Assembly (NCBI RefSeq): GCF_000469585.1
Contig: NZ_KI273144.1
Span: 46,753-110,752, forward strand
Length of the DNA: 64,000 bases
DNA from: Chrysiogenes arsenatis DSM 11915
GTDB taxonomy: Bacteria > Chrysiogenota > Chrysiogenetes > Chrysiogenales > Chrysiogenaceae
Reading direction: 5' to 3'
Shown piece after piece: positions 7,744-14,407 of the stretch. Each line of letters opens with the position of its first letter. Position 1 is the first letter of the stretch. Under the pieces are notes generated by a model. That model had not been told where the DNA came from. It saw only the letters and a program-made list of their open reading frames with translations, and made no database searches. Both the position numbers and the translations under genes were made by a program.

Positions 7744-9203
7744 CCACACTGTCAAAATCGCGCCTCATTGCATATCGTCAATGTCCCAAACGGCTGTGGC
7801 TCAGCGTTCACGCGCCCGAACGTGCCAATGAATCAGAAACGGGAAATCGTATGGCGATGGGAATCGGAGCTGGCGAGGTTGCTCGCACCCTATTCCCTTC
7901 GGGTGTACTGATACATGCCGGAACCATTGCAGAAGCGCTGCAACAAAGCGCTCAGCTTGTCGAACGCAAACCAAAAACCCCACTCTTTGAAGCCACCTTT
8001 TGCCATAAAAACGTGCGGGTGCAGGTTGATATCCTGCGCCCTGCACGTGGTGGCTTTGACATCGTGGAAGTCAAATCTTCAACAGAACCCAAAGAGTACC
8101 ATACTGAAGACGCCGCCATCCAAACGTGGGTGTGCCAACAAGCTGGTATTGCTGTCAAGAAAACGCACCTTGCCACTCTCAATAAATCCTTTATCTATCC
8201 TGGAAAGCAACAGTACGACGGGCTCTTTACCTTTACTGATATCACCAGCGAAGTCGAAGCCCTGCAAAAAGAGGTTCCCCGTTGGGTGCGAGCCGCCCGA
8301 AAAACGCTCACCACAGCGAATGCACCGGAGATTGAACCCGGTGCGCAGTGTCACGCTCCCTTTGCATGCCCGTATATTGACTTCTGCACTGAAGGGCTGC
8401 CACAAGAAAAGTACCCTCCAGAACTTTTTGGCACGCGAGGAACATTTGCAACAGACCTGCGTAAGCAAGGGTATACCGACATTCGGAAAGTTCCCAAATC
8501 ACTGCTGGGCGAGTGCCCCAAACGCTTGCGCATCTGGCGAGCTACCCGCAGTGGCAAAGCAGAACTTGACCCCGCCGCCGGTGAATACCTGCAAACCCTT
8601 TCCTATCCGCGCTACTATATTGATTTTGAAACTATCTCGCTTGCCGTCCCCATCTGGAAAGGAACAAGCCCCTTTCAACAAATCCCTTTCCAATGGTCGT
8701 GCCATAAACAAAGCGCCAGCGGCACAATGCACCACCGTGAATTTCTGGATATCAGTGGCAAAGATCCCAGCAAGCAGTTCCTTGAAAGCCTCATCAAAGA
8801 GCTTGGAAAACGTGGTTGCATCTTCGTGTATAACCAGTCATTTGAAGCCGGAAGACTAAAAGAACTCGCAATGCGCTTTCCTGAATATGCCGAGCAAGTT
8901 GCTGCCATTATTGAGCGCATGGTAGACCTGCTTCCCCTTGCCCGTGATAACTACTACCACCGCGACATGCGCGGGAGCTGGTCAATTAAAGCGGTGCTAC
9001 CCACCATCGCGCCCGATCTTGACTATGCGCAACTGAGTGACGTGCAGGATGGCAAACAGGCGGGGGTGGCATACATGGAAGCGATTAATCCAGTAACAAC
9101 GGCTGCGCGTCGCAATGAATTGTGGCGCGCCATGGTAGGGTATTGTAAGCTGGACACAGAGGCAATGGTGAGGTTGGTGGCGTTTTTTGAGGCTCGTTAT
9201 TAG
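7740..9203 (+). CDS. Cas4-like RecB nuclease fused to a DEDD exonuclease domain (DUF2779 type)
   Basis: A 487-residue two-domain protein. The N-terminal half is Cas4/RecB-like. Cys15 (RQCPKRLW) together with Cys204, Cys210 and Cys216 (CHAPFACPYIDFC) could hold a 4Fe-4S cluster. Asp97, Glu110 and Lys112 (VDIL...VEVKSS) and a later Gln in AAIQTW form a PD-(D/E)XK active site. The C-terminal half matches DUF2779 as I know it and reads as a DnaQ-like exonuclease: Asp295 and Glu297 in YYIDFET, an N-x-x-F-E motif in FVYNQSFEAG, and Tyr468-x3-Asp472 in YCKLDTE (DEDDy type). Two nuclease sites in one chain imply processing of DNA ends or structured nucleic acid. The biological role of the family is not established to my knowledge. 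No cas genes are nearby. Confidence 0.82.
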   Translation: MTTLSKSRLIAYRQCPKRLWLSVHAPERANESETGNRMAMGIGAGEVARTLFPSGVLIHAGTIAEALQQSAQLVERKPKTPLFEATFCHKNVRVQVDILRPARGGFDIVEVKSSTEPKEYHTEDAAIQTWVCQQAGIAVKKTHLATLNKSFIYPGKQQYDGLFTFTDITSEVEALQKEVPRWVRAARKTLTTANAPEIEPGAQCHAPFACPYIDFCTEGLPQEKYPPELFGTRGTFATDLRKQGYTDIRKVPKSLLGECPKRLRIWRATRSGKAELDPAAGEYLQTLSYPRYYIDFETISLAVPIWKGTSPFQQIPFQWSCHKQSASGTMHHREFLDISGKDPSKQFLESLIKELGKRGCIFVYNQSFEAGRLKELAMRFPEYAEQVAAIIERMVDLLPLARDNYYHRDMRGSWSIKAVLPTIAPDLDYAQLSDVQDGKQAGVAYMEAINPVTTAARRNELWRAMVGYCKLDTEAMVRLVAFFEARY

Positions 9204-9271
9204 TTCAAAAAGTTTTAGACCATCTTTAATCGCCTCAACACATGTAATTAATAAACACACATGGAGGGAAC

Positions 9272-9922
9272 ATGGCTAATCGACTATCTATGCAGGTAAT
9301 TGTCGAACAAGTTTTGGTAGGCATTGAAGAAGCCCAAAAATCATATCAGGAGTGGACGGGTGGATCGTGGCTTTGGGAGGCTCCCGAATATTTAATCACG
9401 TGCTCTATCGCTAAGCGGATAGCCGAAGCTGATGGAGCTAAATATTTAACCCTTGAGAATGGTTCTACAAATGCGCTCAAGGATGCAGGAGCCCTAGGTA
9501 GGGGGAAGCTATCGCATAAGATACGTGAAAAAGGGCGTGTTGATATACTGGTTTGGTGGGGAAATGGACACCCTCGGGGGATAATAGAAGTGAAAAACCA
9601 GATTTATTCAAAAGATTCATACGCAAAAGATATTGAGCGAATAAAAGGATTTTTATTACGAAAAGGAAACGACTCGTCGTTGCAATTCGGAGCCTTCGCG
9701 TTTTATGAGTCAGCAGTCTCTGGCTCACGGAAAACAGCACAACAGAAAATAGATGGTCGTATCCAGACAATCTTTAGCCGTGCAAAAGAAATATGTGGCG
9801 ATACGCTTAGCTTGTCACTTCATGAAACAGATTACCATGAAGACATTCAGGATAATGCTTGGGCCGCAGCTTGTATTTTAATAAAAAAGATTTCAACTGG
9901 AACTGATATTAGCGAGGAATAG
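9272..9922 (+). CDS. Standalone PD-(D/E)XK nuclease-like protein
   Basis: A 216-residue protein with GGAGGG before its ATG, 68 bases after the previous gene. A compact PD-(D/E)XK core is visible: Asp91 in GRVDILVWW, then Glu106-Val-Lys108 in GIIEVKNQIY, preceded by an N-terminal helix with an acidic residue. The core resembles restriction-endonuclease-like or nuclease-associated domains. The codons are noticeably AT-richer than the flanks (many AAA, AAT and ATA), a sign of separate acquisition. No methyltransferase accompanies it, so an ordinary restriction-modification pair is not supported. Function unknown; the nuclease fold is an inference from the motif. Confidence 0.72.
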   Translation: MANRLSMQVIVEQVLVGIEEAQKSYQEWTGGSWLWEAPEYLITCSIAKRIAEADGAKYLTLENGSTNALKDAGALGRGKLSHKIREKGRVDILVWWGNGHPRGIIEVKNQIYSKDSYAKDIERIKGFLLRKGNDSSLQFGAFAFYESAVSGSRKTAQQKIDGRIQTIFSRAKEICGDTLSLSLHETDYHEDIQDNAWAAACILIKKISTGTDISEE

Positions 9923-9935
9923 TTCCCTCCTGCCA

Positions 9936-9956
9936 ATGCGACATATCTTGTCGTAC
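9936..9956 (+). promoter_or_regulatory. Operator-like motif A, ATRCGAC-N7-GTCGYAC, upstream of the AAA+ gene
   Basis: The 21 bases contain CGAC (9939-9942) and GTCG (9950-9953) separated by 7 bases. The same pattern with matching flanks occurs at 12111-12131, upstream of the WYL regulator gene. Here it ends 44 bases before the AAA+ ATG at 10001. Dyad symmetry and the shared spacing fit a dimeric regulator; the WYL protein is the obvious candidate, which is inference. Confidence 0.55.
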
Positions 9957-10000
9957 CACCGCGCTACACTTTGGACATACCAACCGTAGCGAGGTGCAAT

Positions 10001-12085
10001 ATGTCCAAGTTAGAGCAGTACGAACAAAGTATCATGTGTTTCTACCTTTACAATGCGTTGCGTAAAGCCGATAGCGGAATCAACAGAGTGATTTCTGAGT
10101 TTGTTACCTATGTGTATCGCAACTCCGTCTTGCTTGGGGTTGAATTGCCGGACGAGCTTGTGGAACACACTCAGGATTTTACTGGAAAGCGATTGCCACT
10201 CAGGGTATGCATTGAAACGAAAGTTGCGCTGATTGAACTCCTTGAACCGCAAGTGGCACGGTTGCCATCAGTGCCACTCAGCGAATTAGAAAAAACCTTG
10301 CGTAATTTATCCGACATTGTCGAGCTTGATCCACTTGACCACCGTATTTTCGGCTTCTTTGTACGTATGGAACGTTACAAATTACACGAAGACCCATTCG
10401 CCTATTTCAGAAATTGTTGTGATCATGCACGAACTGCTTTTGCATGTATTCTTGATATGTCGATATCTGAGATAACCAAACGAATTCATCTCGCTGGAGA
10501 GCTGTATCTTACTGGTTTGTTTAAAGATGCTATCAACTGGAATCATCAGTTCATTCAAGACACTTGCTCGTTCAGTGACCAAGTGTTGCAGGCTATTGAA
10601 GATGCCCCTCAAACAAGAAAGGGACTCCGCGCTGCGCTACTGGGCGCTTCGTCAACTCCGAGATTGCGATGGGATGACTTTGCCCATATAGCAGAATTGC
10701 GTGATAATCTTGCAAAATTCTTGCAGCACGCATTGCAGACTGGCGAGCGCGGCATTAACATTTTGCTGTATGGCCCTCCGGGAACGGGTAAAACAGAGAT
10801 TTGCAAATCACTTGCAAAAAATCTGCACGCCCAGCTTTATCCTGTTATGGAAATGAACAATGATGGTGAAGAACCTAACCGCAATGATCGCTTGAGTTCG
10901 TATCGCATACTCCAGCGCCTGCTGAGCAAGCAACAGAATTCATTGATCATGTTTGACGAAATTGACGATGTTTTTAGCTCTAGAGACATCTTGGCGTATA
11001 GCGGAAAAAGGATCGGGTCGCTTTCAACATCGAAAGTTTATATGAATCGTTTGCTGGAAGGGAACCGAGTACCGACATTCTGGATTATAAATGATGTCAG
11101 CAATATCAGCAGTGCCATTATCCGCCGTATGACACTGGCAGTAGAGATGCCGGTTCCACCCATCGATGCGCGGCAGAAGATATGGAAGCGGATTACACGC
11201 AAGCGCGGCATTACACTCACCAATGCAGATGCCACAGCGCTAGCGGCCTTCGATGCGTCTCCGGCGATTGCCGAAAGCGCCACGATTTATGCCAAAGCGA
11301 TGGGGAATTCCCTTGATGATTTTCGTTTTGCAACGTTTGGCCTTTTAAAGGCGATGCACGGCAAAGAGGTTGTGGAAGATTCCTTTCACGTTGGTGCCGA
11401 TCATTACCTGCCGCAGTTAGTTCACCACGATTCCGGTATTGCTGGCATCGAAAGCAATCTGAGCAAGCTCCGTCAGCATCCATTTTCGTTGTGTTTGTAC
11501 GGTGCTCCCGGAACGGGGAAAACGGCCTATGTGCGCCATCTCGCCAAACAGCTTGGTATGCCGGTATTGCAAAAGCGAGCGTCTGATTTGCTGGGTATGT
11601 TTGTTGGGGAAACGGAAAAGCAAATTTCCGAAGCGTTTCGCGAAGCGGCGAACAGTAAAAGCTTTCTGGTGTTTGACGAAGCGGACTCATTTCTGGCGGA
11701 TCGTCGCCATGCGGTACGTCAGTGGGAAGTAAGTCAAGTCAATGAGATGCTTACGTGGATGGAGCGCCATCCGCTCCCGTTTGCTTGCACAACAAATCTG
11801 ATTGAACGGATTGATCCTGCGTCGCTGCGTCGTTTTACGTTCAAGTGTCGCTTCGATTTTATGAAGCCAGAGCAGGTGAAACTCGCATTCCGGCACTTCT
11901 TTCGGATAACGGTGGACGATCGGCATATACGCGAACTTACCATGCTGACGCCGGGTGATTTTGCCTTGGTGCAGCGTAAAGCTGAGCTTACTGGTGCAAA
12001 ACACGAAATTACTTCGCTGGTCGCGTTGCTGAAAAATGAAATGGTAGCGAAACAGTTGACGCAATCAAATCCCATTGGTTTTTGA
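10001..12085 (+). CDS. Tandem AAA+ ATPase of an accessory island
   Basis: A 694-residue protein with an unrecognised, mostly helical N-terminal domain (about 1-230) and two AAA+ modules. Module 1 has Walker A GPPGTGKTE near residue 257 and Walker B LIMFDEIDD near 315, with an IIRRM segment that could supply arginine fingers. Module 2 has Walker A GAPGTGKTA near 501 and Walker B FLVFDEAD near 555, with sensor-like CTTNLIERIDPASLRRF. Both sites keep the catalytic Glu, so both are probably active. The architecture resembles Cdc48/p97-type unfoldases more than Clp or MoxR. ATG at 10001 is chosen for GAGGTG upstream; a TTG at 9971 lacks a site. It is followed by a WYL regulator, and both genes carry the same operator-like motif. 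Client and role unknown; defence is plausible. Confidence 0.8.
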   Translation: MSKLEQYEQSIMCFYLYNALRKADSGINRVISEFVTYVYRNSVLLGVELPDELVEHTQDFTGKRLPLRVCIETKVALIELLEPQVARLPSVPLSELEKTLRNLSDIVELDPLDHRIFGFFVRMERYKLHEDPFAYFRNCCDHARTAFACILDMSISEITKRIHLAGELYLTGLFKDAINWNHQFIQDTCSFSDQVLQAIEDAPQTRKGLRAALLGASSTPRLRWDDFAHIAELRDNLAKFLQHALQTGERGINILLYGPPGTGKTEICKSLAKNLHAQLYPVMEMNNDGEEPNRNDRLSSYRILQRLLSKQQNSLIMFDEIDDVFSSRDILAYSGKRIGSLSTSKVYMNRLLEGNRVPTFWIINDVSNISSAIIRRMTLAVEMPVPPIDARQKIWKRITRKRGITLTNADATALAAFDASPAIAESATIYAKAMGNSLDDFRFATFGLLKAMHGKEVVEDSFHVGADHYLPQLVHHDSGIAGIESNLSKLRQHPFSLCLYGAPGTGKTAYVRHLAKQLGMPVLQKRASDLLGMFVGETEKQISEAFREAANSKSFLVFDEADSFLADRRHAVRQWEVSQVNEMLTWMERHPLPFACTTNLIERIDPASLRRFTFKCRFDFMKPEQVKLAFRHFFRITVDDRHIRELTMLTPGDFALVQRKAELTGAKHEITSLVALLKNEMVAKQLTQSNPIGF

Positions 12086-12088
12086 TTC

Positions 12089-12117
12089 TTGACAATGGTG
12101 GCGGAACTTTATACGAC
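12089..12117 (+). promoter_or_regulatory. Possible promoter of the WYL regulator gene
   Basis: A perfect TTGACA at 12089-12094 lies 17 bases before TACGAC (12112-12117), a weak -10 that overlaps the shared operator motif. The -35 is convincing and the -10 is not, so treat this as tentative. If real, a protein bound to the motif would block RNA polymerase. Confidence 0.35.
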
Positions 12118-12131
12118 CCTCCATGTCGCAC
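12111..12131 (+). promoter_or_regulatory. Operator-like motif B, ATRCGAC-N7-GTCGYAC, upstream of the WYL gene
   Basis: CGAC at 12114-12117 and GTCG at 12125-12128 are again 7 bases apart, with AT-R before and Y-AC after, as in motif A at 9936-9956. It ends 42 bases before the preferred WYL start at 12174, against 44 bases for motif A and the AAA+ gene. The matching placement supports one regulator acting on both promoters. Confidence 0.55.
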
Positions 12132-12173
12132 GCATCGGTATGCTTGGTGTTATTTGACAGGGGGTGTGGTGAT

Positions 12174-13178
12174 ATGGAAAAGAATTTTGACACGCTCTTG
12201 CGCCAATGGGCAATGTTGCAGATGCTCAGCACTCGCCGTTATGTTGCAGCGCGTGAGATTCTGGAAAGGCTTCAGGACGCCGGATACCGCACGACCATCC
12301 GTACGGTTCAACGTGACTTGCAAAGTCTTTCAACGGTATTTCCGATAGAAAGTAATAACTGCAAGCCAATCGGATGGCGTTGGGTAAAGGATGGTCAGAT
12401 TTTCAGTATTCCTGGCATGGATACAGCCACCGCGCTCACGCTCCGTTTGGTTGAGAGTTACCTCCAGAACATACTGCCGCATAGTTGCATGGAAACGCTG
12501 GCACCACACATGCTACACGCCAAGGAGGTGCTCAGTGCACATGCTGGGAATGCCTTTGTGCAGTGGCCGGAAAAAATCCGGGTTATCTCCCGCGCATTTC
12601 CGCTTATCCCACCGGCAATTAACCCCGAAATCATGGAGACCGTATATCAGGCGCTGCTTGAAGAGCGCCAGATAGAAGCCCACTATCGGCGGCGTGGCGA
12701 GAAAGCGCATCAAGTCTACACCATTCACCCTTTAGGTATTGTGGTGAACGACCACATCCTCTACTTGGTCTGTACGCTGTTTGATGAGCAAGAGCCAAAG
12801 TTGCTGGCGCTTCACCGTTTTTTAGAAGCACACAAGACTGACGCGCCAAGCCTGCGATCGGCAGGGTTTACGCTTGATGGCTACATTGCCAGTGGCGCCA
12901 TCGGATTCGCTGACGCTGACGCGAAAATGATTACGTTGAAAGTGATATTTGCGCACCACGCAGCTGGTCATCTGCAAGAAACTCCACTATCGGAGAACCA
13001 AAAGCTGACGCCACTGGCTGATGGCCGTGTTGCGCTGAGCGCCAAAGTGGTTGACACCAGACAATTGCGCTGGTGGCTTCTGGGATTCGGATCGCAGGTT
13101 GAAGTTATCGCTCCGAAAAGGTTGCGCCAAGAGTTTGCTGGCATAGCGCAGGAAATGGTGTGTCGGTACACAGAGTAG
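12174..13178 (+). CDS. WYL-domain transcriptional regulator
   Basis: A 334-residue regulator. The N-terminus (about 1-60) is a winged helix-turn-helix, with RYVAAREILERL and TIRTVQRDLQSL as recognition elements. The central part is a WYL-type domain, seen as IHPLGIVVNDHILYLVC and LLALHRF, where the motif residues are degenerate. The C-terminus resembles the WCX extension (WWLLGFGSQVEVIAPKRLR). WYL proteins sense nucleic acids or nucleotides and often control phage-defence loci such as BREX and CBASS. The start at 12174 follows GGGGGTGTGGTGAT; ATG at 12123 is also in frame but overlaps the operator-like motif. It probably controls itself and the AAA+ gene. Confidence 0.85.
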   Translation: MEKNFDTLLRQWAMLQMLSTRRYVAAREILERLQDAGYRTTIRTVQRDLQSLSTVFPIESNNCKPIGWRWVKDGQIFSIPGMDTATALTLRLVESYLQNILPHSCMETLAPHMLHAKEVLSAHAGNAFVQWPEKIRVISRAFPLIPPAINPEIMETVYQALLEERQIEAHYRRRGEKAHQVYTIHPLGIVVNDHILYLVCTLFDEQEPKLLALHRFLEAHKTDAPSLRSAGFTLDGYIASGAIGFADADAKMITLKVIFAHHAAGHLQETPLSENQKLTPLADGRVALSAKVVDTRQLRWWLLGFGSQVEVIAPKRLRQEFAGIAQEMVCRYTE

Positions 13179-13198
13179 GCACTCGTCTGTTCTGCCAC

Positions 13199-14350
13199 TT
13201 ACCGCAAGGCCTCTGTTGCGCTCACCATACGGGTAAAATTCAACCCATCGCCGATACCAACGACCGCCCTTGTTATATCAGCCCCTTCTAACGTGTACTC
13301 CGACATGAGTCCAAGGATTTCCGCCCCGCCACTCGTTGCGGCCAGAAAGGCTTTTTCCCACCCCACTTGCGCAGCAACCAAACGGTAGTCGCGCAGAAAA
13401 TCAAGATCGGGATGGGAGCATTTTCCATCCGTACCAATGGCATAGCGTATGCCGCGTGCTTCCAGTTTTGCCAGCTCCACATGCGGAGCATACAAATAGT
13501 GGTTGCTGACAGGACACGTAATGACCTTCGCACCTGACGCCGCCACGAGGTCAAGATCATCGTCACTTGCCATCCCCATATGTACGAGCAGCGATTGCGA
13601 CGTCAAAAGCCCGAGTGACTCGAGTAAGCGTACTGGCGAAAGCGGCTCGCCAAGGTAGCGCCGCACCTGAAAGCGTGCCAAATAGGTATCGTAAAAATGA
13701 TCTCCGCTTGGTTCGTGCAGAAAATATCCCGTTTCTCCCGGCGATTCGGCCACGTGCATTTGGAACAGCGAGCGGTTATCGAGCGCAAAACGGCGCAGAA
13801 AATCATGTGGCACCGTGTAAAGCGCATGAGGCGAATAGTGAAGTTGCGGACGAATATACTCGGGATAGCGGTTGATAAACTCACAAAAATTACGAATATA
13901 ACAACGCCCTTGCATGCGATCGGGCGAAAAGTGTAATGGCTCCTCACCGGTAATGACATGACGTAACTTGTTTATGGGTGATATATTGGCGCAACAAGGA
14001 CTCCCCGGAATCGGGCGTGCAATATCGCCAATAAAGCGCACTCCTGATTGCTCCAGCAACGCTAGAGACGCATGGATCCCATCAGCCTGACTATAATCAG
14101 TCAGAATTTTTTCGATCAACAGAGGAACCCATTGCTCAAAAGGGAGCGATGGGAGATCAAAAAACAAATCAAGATGCGCGTGCGCGTTGACAAAACCAGG
14201 GAAAAGCACGCCATCGAGCACAATTTCGCGATCAAAGCGCGCGCAATCGGCAAATGTCAAACGTCCATCTTCAACTATACCCGCATGACGCCAAGCGAAA
14301 CCATCGTATATTCTTCCGCAAACCCGTAGTCGCATACCCTCACCATTCAC
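13199..14350 (-). CDS. ATZ/TRZ-type amidohydrolase, possibly an aminofutalosine deaminase
   Basis: A metal-dependent hydrolase of the amidohydrolase superfamily, 383 residues. Visible metal and catalytic positions are HAHLD near the N-terminus, QMHVAESPGE, LLVHMGMA and GTDGKCSHPDLD. The domain edges (short N-terminal beta sandwich, then the barrel) fit the nucleoside/aminohydrolase branch. The same subfamily contains 6-amino-6-deoxyfutalosine deaminase of menaquinone synthesis; that function is a guess, and no mqn gene lies beside it. Start is uncertain: ATG at 14350, or ATG at 14335 just after GGTGAGG. It is convergent with the WYL gene and divergent from the hook operon. Confidence 0.7.
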   Translation of the reverse strand: MNGEGMRLRVCGRIYDGFAWRHAGIVEDGRLTFADCARFDREIVLDGVLFPGFVNAHAHLDLFFDLPSLPFEQWVPLLIEKILTDYSQADGIHASLALLEQSGVRFIGDIARPIPGSPCCANISPINKLRHVITGEEPLHFSPDRMQGRCYIRNFCEFINRYPEYIRPQLHYSPHALYTVPHDFLRRFALDNRSLFQMHVAESPGETGYFLHEPSGDHFYDTYLARFQVRRYLGEPLSPVRLLESLGLLTSQSLLVHMGMASDDDLDLVAASGAKVITCPVSNHYLYAPHVELAKLEARGIRYAIGTDGKCSHPDLDFLRDYRLVAAQVGWEKAFLAATSGGAEILGLMSEYTLEGADITRAVVGIGDGLNFTRMVSATEALR

Positions 14351-14364
14351 TCAAAATAGTCGCG

Positions 14365-14380
14365 TGGCACTAAATCTGCA
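14365..14380 (+). promoter_or_regulatory. Sigma-54 promoter of the flagellar hook operon
   Basis: TGGCAC-N5-CTGCA, with GG and GC separated by ten bases, the spacing required for the -24/-12 elements of RpoN promoters. It ends 27 bases before the fliK start, leaving room for the AGGAGG site. RpoN control of rod/hook genes is common in polar flagellates, which fits fliK-flgD-flgE downstream. Confidence 0.75.
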
Positions 14381-14407
14381 TAAATCGACTTCCGCAGGAG
14401 GTGCCAC

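Noticed and set aside
7915-8859. Second open frame of 314 codons inside the Cas4-like gene
   Set aside because: Same-strand shifted frame; Pro/Ser/Lys-rich with no ribosome binding site, while the main frame carries two intact nuclease sites.
7740-9203. Cas4-like domain as evidence of a CRISPR-Cas locus
   Set aside because: No repeat array, cas1, cas2 or effector gene is present; standalone DUF2779 proteins occur outside CRISPR loci.
6246-13178. A restriction-modification system
   Set aside because: Nuclease-like motifs are present but no methyltransferase motif was seen in any of the six genes.
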